A DNA stretch of 64,000 nucleotides from JACCZX01 sp963791315 (GTDB taxonomy: Bacteria > Pseudomonadota > Gammaproteobacteria > Burkholderiales > Burkholderiaceae_F): the NCBI GenBank assembly GCA_963791315.1, contig CAWBRQ010000005.1, forward strand, positions 62,001 to 126,000, written 5' to 3'. The first letter of the stretch is position 1. Every line of letters starts with the position of its first letter. Shown here piece after piece: positions 17,928-26,465 of this stretch. A program made the position numbers and the translations under genes. Below the pieces are notes generated by a model that made no database searches, was not told where the DNA came from, and saw only the letters and a list, made by a program, of their open reading frames with translations.

Positions 17928-19100
17928 TCAAAGCGATTGCGCGTTATCGGCACTTCGAACGGCAGATGGTCTCGACTCGGCCCGCCGATCGCGTGGCAGA
18001 CGCACCGTAAATACGGTTTCACCTTTTTCCGATTGAGCACGGATGTCGCCGCCATGTGCAGTAACGATCGCTCGCGCAATGAACAGCCCCAGGCCCAGGC
18101 TGCCGTCTTGACCCGTACTCTGTTGGTTTGTACCGCGCACGAGTGGGTCGAAAATTTGCGCCAAATATGATGTATGAATGACCGGTCCATTGTTCTTTAC
18201 GGCCAGCACGACATCGGTCGGCGAACCGGTCAGCGTGACGCGCACGGGCGTATCGGAGTCACCATACTTGAGCGCATTGGAAACCAGGTTGCCGAGCAGT
18301 TGATGGAGCCGGTTCACGTCCCACACTCCGCGAGCGTCTCCTTCGATCTGCAGCTCAACGCTTCGATCTGGATACGCCGAACGCAAGACCTGCAGTTCGT
18401 CGGCAATCACCTTCGTCAAGTCGACTGCCGCCGGGGTGATGCTGATACCCAAGCCCAGCTTTGTGCGATTGAAGTCGAGCAGGTCATCCAACAGCGCCTG
18501 CATGCGACTACCGCTCCGAATGATCCGGCTGGCGGCCGCCGAGACGTTTTCGCCGGCGTTGAGCTTCGACAGGTATCCCGCCGAAAGCTGAATCGCACTT
18601 AGCGGGCTGCGCAGATCGTGTCCAAGCATGCCAAGGAACAAATTGCGAGCCTGGTCGACTTGTGCGCTATAGAACTCAACGGATTCGGCAATCGCCTGAT
18701 CAATCGCTTCGTTAAAGCGAATCAGGTCCTGCAAATCCATGTTCGCGGGCTCAGACACATCCGCCCACCGGCTCAGCACGCTTGCTCGCAGGGCTCGGTA
18801 TTCGGCCGTCAACTGGTTGATGTTGAAGCCACTTCGCGCGCGCATCACGGCGTGCGTTTGTGCTGCGGTCTCGGGAGCACCCATTACCCGAGGTGCGCGA
18901 CCCTGGGACTTCTGCTCTTGCTGCTCACGGGTCTGCGGTTGCGTGATGTCGTGCGCTACAGCCGCCAGAATTTGTGGCGCGTGATCCCTTAACTCCAATG
19001 ACTCCATACGCCGTGCCGCAGGCAACTGGGTGGCGGCGAACGCCTCCCACGTCGCCAGGATGTTTTCCATGTCACGAAGTATGAAATCAGAGAGTCGCAA
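17928..19100 (-). CDS. Sensor histidine kinase with RsbRD-type N-terminal domain (second copy)
   Basis: 390 residues, cytoplasmic. The N-terminal ~150 residues (FILRDMENILATWEAFAAT, LRDHAPQILAAVAHDI, FNINQLTAEYRALRASVL) form an RsbRD-type sensor domain. Then HisKA with LGMLGHDLRSPLSAIQ and HATPase with LLGNLVSNALKYG and GLGLFIARAIV. A TTG start is used; an ATG 11 codons in is possible. No response regulator is adjacent. Kinases of this layout sense stress or light in relatives, but the input here is unknown. Together with the kinase at 12.8-14.1 kb it frames a block of stress genes. Confidence 0.85.
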   Translation of the reverse strand: MRLSDFILRDMENILATWEAFAATQLPAARRMESLELRDHAPQILAAVAHDITQPQTREQQEQKSQGRAPRVMGAPETAAQTHAVMRARSGFNINQLTAEYRALRASVLSRWADVSEPANMDLQDLIRFNEAIDQAIAESVEFYSAQVDQARNLFLGMLGHDLRSPLSAIQLSAGYLSKLNAGENVSAAASRIIRSGSRMQALLDDLLDFNRTKLGLGISITPAAVDLTKVIADELQVLRSAYPDRSVELQIEGDARGVWDVNRLHQLLGNLVSNALKYGDSDTPVRVTLTGSPTDVVLAVKNNGPVIHTSYLAQIFDPLVRGTNQQSTGQDGSLGLGLFIARAIVTAHGGDIRAQSEKGETVFTVRLPRDRRAESRPSAVRSADNAQSL

Positions 19101-19375
19101 GACAGCTCCAAGCGCTTGAGGAAATGGTGAACTTCAGGTCAGATCGCAATGGTAGCGCCCTGATAATCGGTTGCTTGTCAGACACGGCTCCAGGTAAACC
19201 GGGGGTACTGCAACCACCGCGCATGCCGTTGCCGGGCCCATCAAACGTGGGTCCGCCGCCAATTTAGCCGTCGAAATCGCGCTTGCGGCGTTTGTGCGGG
19301 CCAGGCATATGGGTTGCCTTAGGTCGTAGAGCAAGCCCGCCAAAGGCGGTCCTTTTGTGTCAAGCGGAGAACACC

Positions 19376-19984
19376 ATGGCAACTAGAAAATCATCGTCAA
19401 AGCAAACGTCCAAAAAAAGAACAGTCAGCAAATCCGCACCTCGCCGTTCCAGCGGGGCCAGCAAAACGCCGAAGAATGAGGCGATTGCCCAGCTGACGGC
19501 CGACCACGCACGCGTGAAGAAGCTGTTCAAGCAGTATGACCGCCTTGCCAAGGCTGAAGCGTCTGATAAACAGAAGCAGGACCTGGCCGCAATGATCTGT
19601 GCAGAGCTCACCGCGCATGCAACTGCGGAAGAGGAAATTTTTTATCCGGCCGCGCGCGCAGCGATCGACAAGGTCGACCTCATCGACGAAGCCGATATCG
19701 AGCATGCCAGCGCCAAGGATTTGATCGCGCAGATCGAAGGATCGTCGCCTTCCGATGATCACTACGATGCCAAGGTCAAGGTGCTGGGTGAGTACATCAA
19801 CCATCACGTGCAGGAAGAGGAAGGCGAGATGTTTCCGAAGGTGCGTAGAGCGAAGGTCGACACCGTAGCGCTGGGTGAGCAGATCGCGGCCCGGAAGGAA
19901 GAGATCATGCGCGAGAAGTCGGCGCTGAAGAGTAGCGACCGCCCGCGTACCGAGCGACGCACTCCAGAGCTTGAGATGGCTTGA
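19376..19984 (+). CDS. Hemerythrin HHE-domain protein with basic N-terminal tail
   Basis: 202 residues. The first ~38 are Lys/Ser/Arg-rich (TRKSSSKQTSKKRTVSKSA), resembling a nucleic-acid-binding tail. Then a four-helix HHE domain: TADHARVKKLFKQYD (first His), ELTAHATAEEEIFYP (H...E), EHASAKDLI, and EYINHHVQEEEGEMFP (HH...E). These His/Glu residues are those expected to hold a di-iron centre that binds oxygen or responds to oxidative or nitrosative stress. ATG 19376 has AGCGGAGA upstream. It stands alone, followed by a long hairpin. Confidence 0.85.
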   Translation: MATRKSSSKQTSKKRTVSKSAPRRSSGASKTPKNEAIAQLTADHARVKKLFKQYDRLAKAEASDKQKQDLAAMICAELTAHATAEEEIFYPAARAAIDKVDLIDEADIEHASAKDLIAQIEGSSPSDDHYDAKVKVLGEYINHHVQEEEGEMFPKVRRAKVDTVALGEQIAARKEEIMREKSALKSSDRPRTERRTPELEMA

Positions 19985-19999
19985 GTTCACCTAAGCGGT

Positions 20000-20026
20000 G
20001 ATGCGGTGGCTCAAGGCCACCGCATC
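20000..20026 (+). terminator. Strong hairpin after the hemerythrin gene
   Basis: Perfect 11-bp stem GATGCGGTGGC / GCCACCGCATC with a 5-nt loop, 16 nt past the hemerythrin stop. No T-run follows on either strand, so it may protect a 3' end rather than terminate on its own. Confidence 0.45.
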
Positions 20027-20109
20027 GAAACCCGGAATCAGCAGGTTGACCTTCGCGCGGTTCCACAACCGCACCCGCCTTCGTGGCAGTTGAGTAGCGG
20101 TGTTCGCCG

Positions 20110-20562
20110 CTACGAGGCGTTCTTCTTGGGCACGATCGATATCCCGCCACTACGTTCCAGTACCGCGTACCGAATTTGATCGAGCCGCTCCAGGCCCTGT
20201 AGATGACGTGCGGCGCTTAGCACGTCTTCCTCGTCGATTCTGGCTTTATCCATACGGTCCTTCAGGGGTATGCCGTTCTCAACAATGACCAGCGGTACGT
20301 CGTCGAGTACCTTGTCCAGCGTTCTTGAGTGGCGCTTAACCCAAGAAAGCCCGATGTCTAACGTAACGAGAGTGACAATGACGATGATCGCGTTGGTGAC
20401 AGAAAAGTCTTGACCCAGTAGCGCCTGCTGTGTCGCCTCCCCAATGATCAGCAGCAGAACGAAATCGAACGTCGTGATCTGCGCTAACGAGCGTTTTCCA
20501 GCCAGACGCATGATGATCATTAGCGCGATGTACATGACTGCCGCACGCAGCACCGAGTCCAT
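20110..20562 (-). CDS. DUF421 (YetF-like) membrane protein
   Basis: 150 residues. Three hydrophobic helices in the first 80 (VLRAAVMYIALMIIMRLAGK, FDFVLLLIIGEATQQALL, AIIVIVTLVTLDIGLSWV) are followed by a soluble domain (VLDDVPLVIVENGIPLKDRM, RIDEEDVLSAARHLQG, IRYAVLERSGGISIVPK). This is the standard DUF421 layout, with the conserved R-x-x-G-K-R-S-L and F-D-F motifs. The family has been tied to spore and envelope physiology in Bacillus; no role is known in proteobacteria. It lies 9 nt after the preceding membrane-anchored gene, forming an operon. Confidence 0.88.
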   Translation of the reverse strand: MDSVLRAAVMYIALMIIMRLAGKRSLAQITTFDFVLLLIIGEATQQALLGQDFSVTNAIIVIVTLVTLDIGLSWVKRHSRTLDKVLDDVPLVIVENGIPLKDRMDKARIDEEDVLSAARHLQGLERLDQIRYAVLERSGGISIVPKKNAS

Positions 20563-20571
20563 GGATCGTCC

Positions 20572-21079
20572 TCAAGGAAGAACAAACTGATTGATGGGGA
20601 GCTTCTGTCCGTTATTGACGACGAGCCACCCCTTGATCGTCCCAATCCGTTGAGGCTCTACTTGCAGCCGGATTTTCGTATCGGCGACGCCTGACGCGCG
20701 CTTGAACCCGAAGAGATGTCCGTTATCCACGATCGTCGTGGTATCCGGCTCGGGAATAATCAACTTGATCGTCGTGGAATCGAGATAACTGCCGTCCACA
20801 CGAAGCTGTGTGGGACGTCCGTCAGGCGGTTGGGTGATCGTTTATTTCGACGGTGGTCAGAGTGAGCTGTCGGGCGAATTTCTCGTATCGCACGCGCGCA
20901 CTACCATCCACCGCGACAACCTCAGCATTCGACAGCGGACCGCCACCGCCCAGCCCTCCGGCGAGCGCATAGAGGATGACCACGGCCATCACTGTCCATC
21001 CGATGCGCTCGATGCGCCACTGTTTGCGCTGAAACGGCAGCTCTGAATCCAGTGTTTCTTTCAACGAAGAACTGCCCAC
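20572..21079 (-). CDS. Single-pass membrane protein, hypothetical (one frame break)
   Basis: Repaired length about 168 residues. A GTG start at 21079 with GAGGTG upstream gives GSSSLKETLDSELPFQRKQW, then one transmembrane helix (RIGWTVMAVVILYALAGGLG), then a periplasmic beta-rich domain (VDGSARVRYEKFARQLTLTT, STTIKLIIPEPDTTTIVDNG, TKIRLQVEPQRIGTIKGWLV). The frame breaks at a CCC run (minus strand) near 20833; removing one C joins the halves. I do not recognise the family. Its tight linkage to DUF421 suggests the two membrane proteins act together. Confidence 0.65.
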
Positions 21080-21290
21080 TGGACACCTCGCAGGTTTGAT
21101 TGGTCGACTATGTTGGCTCCGCAACGGTGACGGCAAACGATATTCCCGCTCGCACGCCAATCTGCGACGCCCGCGCGGCTCAGCGGACGCTGCCGTCATT
21201 GGCAGTCACTCGACCCCCAAAGAGCGCTGTTCGTCGCACCGCCACCGCGGTGGGCGCCAGTGAACGAAACGTCTGGGCTATCGTCGAGCT

Positions 21291-22370
21291 ATGTCCTCGC
21301 GTGCAGTTTCCGCAAAGCCCGGCGCCATCGCCCGCATAGTGGGGTGGAGGCGACTGTTGTTCACGCTCGCGACCGCGACTCCGCTCGGCTTGCTGCTCAG
21401 CCTGTCGTCGCAATCACCGGCTGTCGTGGTTGTCGCACGCGCCATCCTGGTCGGCCTGGTTGCGATGCTGGCCTTCGGACTCACCGAACAATGGCCGGCA
21501 CGATTACCCAAGTGGCTTGCGCGTTGGGTGCTGCAGCTCATAGCAGTCGTGGTCGCGGTGCCGCTGGGTGCGCTGTTCGCGTATTGGGTCACGCTCGGTG
21601 GAAATCCGCACTTTGGTCAGAACCAGGCGCGCGTGGTCGGCTACGTCAGCCTCACGTTTCTGGGCATCTTGGTCGCGCTGTGGGTTGCGCTGGGCGCGAT
21701 GGTGCGACAACGCGACGAGCTTGCGCGCAACCAGGCGCTTGCGTTCGAACTCGAGCGCAGCGAGCTGGCTCGCCAGGCGCTGGACACGCGGATGCATCTG
21801 CTGCAGGCGCAGGTGCAGCCGCATTTTCTTTTCAACACGTTGGCCAACGTGCAGGCGCTCGTCGAAACGGGTTCACCACAAGCCTCCAAGGTGCTCGAGA
21901 GTCTGATCGCGTACCTGCGCGCTGCAGTGCCGCGATTGCACGATCTGACCACCACACTCGGCCAGGAAGTTCAACTGGCGCGGGCCTACCTCGAGTTGAT
22001 GCACATGCGCATGCCAGATCGTCTGCAGTTCTCGCTGCACTTTGATGCAGAGGCACTGGAACTGCGCTGTCCCCCGATGACGCTGCTGACGCTGGTGGAA
22101 AATGCTGTGCGTCACGGTATCGATCCGAGTGAGCAAGGCGGTCGCATCGAGGTCAGCGTGCGCGTGCAAGGGAATCGTTGCTACGTGCGTGTCATCGACA
22201 CGGGCGTCGGGCTGCGGCGGGCGGGTGACGGACTTGGCACTGGCCTGTCGACATTGCGTGAACGCCTGCAGCTGGCGTTCGGCAGCGACGCCCAACTGAG
22301 TTTGTCGGAACAATCGACGGGCGGTGTAAGCGCCGAGCTCGCTTTCCCTGCAGAGCGATGCAACACATGA
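21291..22370 (+). CDS. LytS/YehU-type sensor histidine kinase
   Basis: 359-residue membrane kinase. Four hydrophobic helices fill residues ~20-135, with a short coiled linker (RQRDELARNQALAFELERSE). The His_kinase domain of the LytS class has QAQVQPHFLFNTLANVQALV, with the phosphorylated His in QPHFLFNTL, followed by an ATPase domain with LLTLVENAVRHGI and DTGVGLRRAG. It overlaps the response-regulator gene by 13 nt, so it forms a dedicated two-component pair. The signal is unknown. Confidence 0.9.
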   Translation: MSSRAVSAKPGAIARIVGWRRLLFTLATATPLGLLLSLSSQSPAVVVVARAILVGLVAMLAFGLTEQWPARLPKWLARWVLQLIAVVVAVPLGALFAYWVTLGGNPHFGQNQARVVGYVSLTFLGILVALWVALGAMVRQRDELARNQALAFELERSELARQALDTRMHLLQAQVQPHFLFNTLANVQALVETGSPQASKVLESLIAYLRAAVPRLHDLTTTLGQEVQLARAYLELMHMRMPDRLQFSLHFDAEALELRCPPMTLLTLVENAVRHGIDPSEQGGRIEVSVRVQGNRCYVRVIDTGVGLRRAGDGLGTGLSTLRERLQLAFGSDAQLSLSEQSTGGVSAELAFPAERCNT

Positions 22371-23152
22371 CACCGCGCTGCCCGACCGCGCTGATCGCCG
22401 ACGATGAACCACTGTTGCGCGACAAGCTTGCTCGCCAGCTTGCCGAAGCGTGGCCCGAGCTCGATGTAGTCGCACGAGCGCGCAACGGCCGCGAGGCAGT
22501 CGATCACTTCGAGGCACAACAACCCGACATCTGCTTCCTGGATGTGCACATGCCGGGACTGTCTGGCGTGCAGGCGGCGCGTCTTATCGGCCGCCGCGCG
22601 CACGTCGTGTTCGTCACCGCTTTCGACCAGTACGCAGTGCAGGCTTTTGCTGAGGGCGCGCTCGACTACCTCGTGAAGCCGGTGGAGCCCGCACGATTGG
22701 CCGACACGGTGGGGCGGTTGCAGGAGCGGCTGCGAACCGCGCAGCCAGCGTTGAACACCGAAGCGCTGTTGCAGCAGCTCGCCGCCAAACTGCAGCAGGA
22801 TGCCGCACCCTTGCCGCTGCACTGGATCCGCGCGACGGTAGGGCAGTCGTTACGGTTGATCGCGGTCGATGAAATCGACTTCCTGCGCTCCGATGAAAAG
22901 TACACGCTGATCGGCTGGCGTGGCGATCAAGGCAAGCCCGTCGAGGCGCTGATCCGCACGCCGCTAAAGGAGCTGCTGCCGCAGCTCGACCCGGTGCAGT
23001 TCGCACAGGTGCATCGCTCGGTTGTCGTAAACCTGCGCGCGATCAGCCATGTCAAGCGCGGGCTTAACGAGACTGCTGACATTCACCTGAAAGGCCGCGA
23101 CGAGGTACTACCTGTCAGTCGCAGCTATCTGCACCTGTTCCGTCAGATGTGA
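22358..23152 (+). CDS. LytTR-family response regulator
   Basis: 264 residues. Receiver domain at ~10-125 with acidic pocket ADDEP, phospho-acceptor Asp in CFLDVHMPGLSG, Thr in VFVTAFDQYA and Lys in LVKPVEP. The LytTR DNA-binding domain spans ~165-264 (DEIDFLRSDEKYTLIGW, TPLKELLPQLDPVQFAQVHRS, LPVSRSYLHLFRQM). It is activated by the overlapping LytS-type kinase. Such regulators bind pairs of 9-bp direct repeats; I did not locate a convincing pair here. Confidence 0.92.
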   Translation: MQHMTPRCPTALIADDEPLLRDKLARQLAEAWPELDVVARARNGREAVDHFEAQQPDICFLDVHMPGLSGVQAARLIGRRAHVVFVTAFDQYAVQAFAEGALDYLVKPVEPARLADTVGRLQERLRTAQPALNTEALLQQLAAKLQQDAAPLPLHWIRATVGQSLRLIAVDEIDFLRSDEKYTLIGWRGDQGKPVEALIRTPLKELLPQLDPVQFAQVHRSVVVNLRAISHVKRGLNETADIHLKGRDEVLPVSRSYLHLFRQM

Positions 23153-23169
23153 TCTGTTAGCCGCTTCGC

Positions 23170-23496
23170 TCAGCGGATCATCGGCCATGCCGCGGCAGCG
23201 ATCGCGATCAAAGCCGCGACGATCGCTATCCAGCGGCTGATCAACGCCTGTTGCGCACTGCGCTGAGCCGCATCCGCGAACTGCTCAGCAGAGGTTGTCG
23301 CACGTCCGCGCCGATCCTCGATGCCGAGCCGCTCCGCGATCTTCAGCTCTTCGCGCTCGACATAGCGAATCGCAGTGCGAATCGATTGCGCATCGTGACC
23401 GAACGCGCCCCGCGCAAGGGCGTCGTTGACGGCGTCGAGGCCTCCATGCTGCCTGGCCCATGCCTCAACATCCGAGGTCGTGTCGAAGGTCACCAT
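23170..23496 (-). CDS. Small C-tail-anchored protein, hypothetical
   Basis: 108 residues, family not recognised. The N-terminal ~80 residues are helical and polar (TTSDVEAWARQHGGLDAVND, IRYVEREELKIAERLGIEDR). The end is a single hydrophobic helix (LISRWIAIVAALIAIAAAAW) with only four residues after it, so it is likely tail-anchored in the inner membrane. It converges with the LytTR gene, leaving 17 nt between stops. Confidence 0.6.
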   Translation of the reverse strand: MVTFDTTSDVEAWARQHGGLDAVNDALARGAFGHDAQSIRTAIRYVEREELKIAERLGIEDRRGRATTSAEQFADAAQRSAQQALISRWIAIVAALIAIAAAAWPMIR

Positions 23497-23606
23497 GCGT
23501 GCGCGATGTTAGGTTTGTTGCGGGTCCGACGGCAAGTACCGCAGCGGCAAGTGGAAAACTGGCATACAGATTGCGTGTTACGCGCCAGCGTCGAGGAGAG
23601 TGGTCA

Positions 23607-24674
23607 ATGAGTTGGCATGTCAAGAACTGGTGGCCCCTGATCCAGGCCGCCGTGAAAGCCTGGATCGACGACTACGCGCCGAGCATGGGCGCGGCTCTGT
23701 CCTATTACACCTTGTTCTCGCTGGCGCCCGTGCTGCTGATCGTCATTTCGGTTGCCGGTTTGATCTTCGGTGCCGAGGCTGCGCGCGGCGAAATCTTCGG
23801 GCAGTTACGCGGGCTGATGGGCACCGACGCTGCGAAGGCGGTAGAAGACATTCTTACCAGCGTTAACAAGCCCACCGAAGGCATCACGGCGACCGTGATC
23901 GGATTCGTGCTTCTGTTCATTGGCGCAACCACTGTGTTCGGAGAATTGCAGGACGCACTGGACCGCATCTGGCGTGCGCCGGAGCGAGACAAGACAAGTG
24001 GCTGGTGGGGTCTGATACGGGCACGCCTGCTTTCGTTCGGCATGATTCTCGGCATTGCATTCCTGCTGATCGTTTCGCTCGTCCTGAGTGCCGCGCTCGC
24101 GGCACTCGGAAAGTGGTGGAGCGGCGCCTTCGGTGGCTGGGAAGTGCTGGCGCAGGTCGTCAACATCGTGGTCAGCTACGTCGTCACCACGCTGGCCTTC
24201 GCAATGATCTACAAGATCATGCCGCGCGTAAAAATACGCTGGCACGACGTTTGGCTCGGCGCTGCAGTGACGTCGCTCCTGTTCACGGTCGGACGTTTTC
24301 TGATCGGCCTTTACGTCGGCAAAAGCGGAATCGCTTCCGGCTTCGGCGCGGCCGGATCGTTGATCATCATTCTCGTCTGGGTGTATTACTCGGCTCAAAT
24401 ATTTCTGCTGGGCGCGGAGTTCACCTGGGTCTATGCGCGCACGCACGGATCGATGCGAAATCTCGATGCGCCGACGAAGCCGGAGGATGCGAGCGAGCGG
24501 GAGATTCCATCGCGTAGCGACGACGCCGGCACGGCAGCGCCCGCCTTTTCTCCGCCAGTTGCATTCAACCCGGCGCCTGCAAGTGCGCGCCCGATGTGGG
24601 TCAGTGTGGGCGCTGGCGCTGCGCTTCTATTGACGTTGAACTACATCGCTTCACGCATGTTCGAGCGCGACTGA
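23607..24674 (+). CDS. YihY/virulence factor BrkB family membrane protein
   Basis: 355-residue polytopic membrane protein with about six to seven helices. Family marks are the opening helix-rich segment (APSMGAALSYYTLFSLAPVLLI), GATTVFGELQDALDRIW, FGMILGIAFLLIVSLVLS, and the end of the core YVGKSGIASGFGAAGSLIII followed by VWVYYSAQIFLLGAEF. A low-complexity Ala/Pro tail and one last helix follow. The function of the family is unsettled despite the old RNase BN and BrkB names. The ATG at 23607 has GAGGAGAG upstream. Its 3' end overlaps the convergent NAD(P)HX dehydratase gene by 34 nt. Confidence 0.88.
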   Translation: MSWHVKNWWPLIQAAVKAWIDDYAPSMGAALSYYTLFSLAPVLLIVISVAGLIFGAEAARGEIFGQLRGLMGTDAAKAVEDILTSVNKPTEGITATVIGFVLLFIGATTVFGELQDALDRIWRAPERDKTSGWWGLIRARLLSFGMILGIAFLLIVSLVLSAALAALGKWWSGAFGGWEVLAQVVNIVVSYVVTTLAFAMIYKIMPRVKIRWHDVWLGAAVTSLLFTVGRFLIGLYVGKSGIASGFGAAGSLIIILVWVYYSAQIFLLGAEFTWVYARTHGSMRNLDAPTKPEDASEREIPSRSDDAGTAAPAFSPPVAFNPAPASARPMWVSVGAGAALLLTLNYIASRMFERD

Positions 24675-25573
24675 GCGAGCGCTCCCATCAGCGCAGGCAA
24701 TTCCGCCGACAGATCGCGCGCCAGATAGCCCAGCGGTCCCGAGCGTGCAGCCAATCGCTCGCCGGCGCGCGCGTGCAAAGCGACACCCCACACCGCTGCT
24801 TGCGCGGCCGACGCGCCGCGCGATGCCAGACCCGCGATCACACCGGCCAGCACGTCGCCGGAGCCCGACACCGCCAGTCCTACATTGCCGCCGCTGTGAC
24901 GCCATAGGGATCCGGCGGGTGCTGCGACAAACGTCGTCGCGCCTTTCAACGCAACGACTGCGTTCCACTGTCGCGCCGCATCGGCTGCCGACTCGGCCGG
25001 CTGCGCCGTGATGTCGTCTTTGCCACGACCCGTCAGGTGCGCGAGCTCGCCCGCATGCGGCGTCAGAATGGTCGGGCTCGAAAACTTCTTGCTATTGGGT
25101 TGGGCAACAACGCCCATCGCAGCGGCGTCGAGTACCAGCACCGGCGTCGACAAATGCTGCAACAGTTCCGCGCAGAAGTCGCAGACAGCCGGCTCGTCCT
25201 GCATGCCAGGCCCGATCAAAACTGCATCAGCGCGCGACGCCAGGTCGCGCACTTGCTGAACCGTGCTTCGATCGATGCCGCCTGCATCGGTCTCGGCCAG
25301 TTCGATGACGCGCGCTTCGGGAATTGCGGTAGCGACCAGCTTTGCGACGCTTGCCAAGGTCGCCACCGTCAGCTTTCCTGCGCCCGCGTTCAGTGCTGCG
25401 TTCACGGCAAGGATCACAGCACCCGGCATTTCACGCGAGCCGGCGATCACCAGTATGCGTCCGCGCTCTTCCTTGTCGCCATCGGCGTCGGGCTGTGGCA
25501 GCGGCCAACGACACAGACATTCGTCATCCACTTCGACGAGACTTGCGTCAGCCACCGAGCCCGTGTCTCTCAT
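24641..25573 (-). CDS. ADP-dependent NAD(P)H-hydrate dehydratase (stand-alone C-terminal domain type)
   Basis: 310 residues with a ribokinase-like fold. Seen: GRILVIAGSREMPGAVILA, NAGAGKLTVAT, AVLIGPGMQ, TILTPHAGELAHL (HAGE motif), and NVGLAVSGSGDVLAGVIAGL, where GSGDVLAG is the catalytic and ATP/ADP signature. It repairs hydrated NADH and NADPH. The epimerase domain present in bifunctional NnrD proteins is absent, so an epimerase must be encoded elsewhere. The ATG overlaps the phosphatase stop by 4 nt, so these two are co-translated. Confidence 0.87.
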   Translation of the reverse strand: MRDTGSVADASLVEVDDECLCRWPLPQPDADGDKEERGRILVIAGSREMPGAVILAVNAALNAGAGKLTVATLASVAKLVATAIPEARVIELAETDAGGIDRSTVQQVRDLASRADAVLIGPGMQDEPAVCDFCAELLQHLSTPVLVLDAAAMGVVAQPNSKKFSSPTILTPHAGELAHLTGRGKDDITAQPAESAADAARQWNAVVALKGATTFVAAPAGSLWRHSGGNVGLAVSGSGDVLAGVIAGLASRGASAAQAAVWGVALHARAGERLAARSGPLGYLARDLSAELPALMGALAQSRSNMREAM

Positions 25574-26337
25574 GGCTTCGGCGCCGCAGGCACGTCGGCT
25601 GCAGTCGTGATCGGTGTGCCGGCCTCGGCGAGCGGAGCGACAAAGTTAACCAATCGAGTGACGAGCTTGCCGTTCTTGCCCTGAGTGGGATCGAATTCGT
25701 AATGCATGACGGCGCAGTTAGGAACGTCGGCCACGCGATCGAGTTGGAGGATCTGAGCTTCATCCATCCGCTCAAGCAGGTAGCGAAAGCAATTGACGAT
25801 GACCTGATGTGCGACGATCAATACGCGCTCGCCGCGGTACTCGCGCGTCATCGTGTCGATCACGCTGCGCAGCCGCAGAATCACATCGCACCAACTTTCG
25901 CCACCCGGTGGGCGAAAATAAAACTTGCCGACGTGCGCACGCTGTTCGCTCAATTGTGGGTGGCGCTCGCGAATACCGAACGTCGTTAGTCGATCGAGAA
26001 TCCCGAACTCCTTTTCTCGCAACCGCTCGTCCGCCTGAAGGATGTGCGAATCGGCAGCGATACCTGCCGCTTCCAGCACTAACCGTGCGGTAGACCGGGC
26101 ACGCGCATAGGGCGAGCAGAGCACGACGTTAGGTTGTGCGGCCCGCGGCAGGTGGCCGAACCATTGGCCGAGCGCAATCGACTGCTGCTCGCCCAAGGGC
26201 GACAACGGAACATCGATGTCGCGCTCCGCGATATCGATCAACGGCAGTTCCGCTGCCTCGGCGGAATCACGCGCGACGTTGCCTGCGCTTTGCCCATGGC
26301 GGACGATCCACAACTGCTGCGGCCACTTTTGTTCCAC
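25570..26337 (-). CDS. Histidine phosphatase superfamily protein
   Basis: 255 residues. The catalytic RHG motif is in LWIVRHGQSAGN, with a second Arg in CSPYARARSTARLV, a proton-donor Glu in ADERLREKEFG, and the second catalytic His in RVLIVAHQVIVNCF. These are the four elements of the phosphoglycerate-mutase-like fold. The substrate is unknown; such enzymes dephosphorylate small phosphoesters or proteins. It is translationally coupled to the NAD(P)HX dehydratase gene downstream, hinting at a shared metabolite-repair role (inference). Confidence 0.85.
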   Translation of the reverse strand: MEQKWPQQLWIVRHGQSAGNVARDSAEAAELPLIDIAERDIDVPLSPLGEQQSIALGQWFGHLPRAAQPNVVLCSPYARARSTARLVLEAAGIAADSHILQADERLREKEFGILDRLTTFGIRERHPQLSEQRAHVGKFYFRPPGGESWCDVILRLRSVIDTMTREYRGERVLIVAHQVIVNCFRYLLERMDEAQILQLDRVADVPNCAVMHYEFDPTQGKNGKLVTRLVNFVAPLAEAGTPITTAADVPAAPKP

Positions 26338-26427
26338 CCGGCACCTTTGTCAGCAAAGCTGTGTCACGAAGCCAAAGGCGTGCCCGCCCGGACCCCTTTT
26401 TTCGGTAACCAACGGCCGGCCCACCCC

Positions 26428-26457
26428 CTTGAAATTGCGGCCACGAGCTACGAATTT
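26428..26457 (+). promoter_or_regulatory. Probable sigma-32 heat-shock promoter
   Basis: The -35 element is CTTGAA (26428-26433) inside CACCCCCTTGAAA, a close match to the heat-shock sigma consensus. The -10 region is ACGAATTT (26450-26457), matching CCCCATTT at 5 of 8 positions, with a 16-nt spacer. Transcription would begin near 26465, about 58 nt before the first Hsp20 gene. Confidence 0.6.
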
Positions 26458-26465
26458 GGGCGGTG

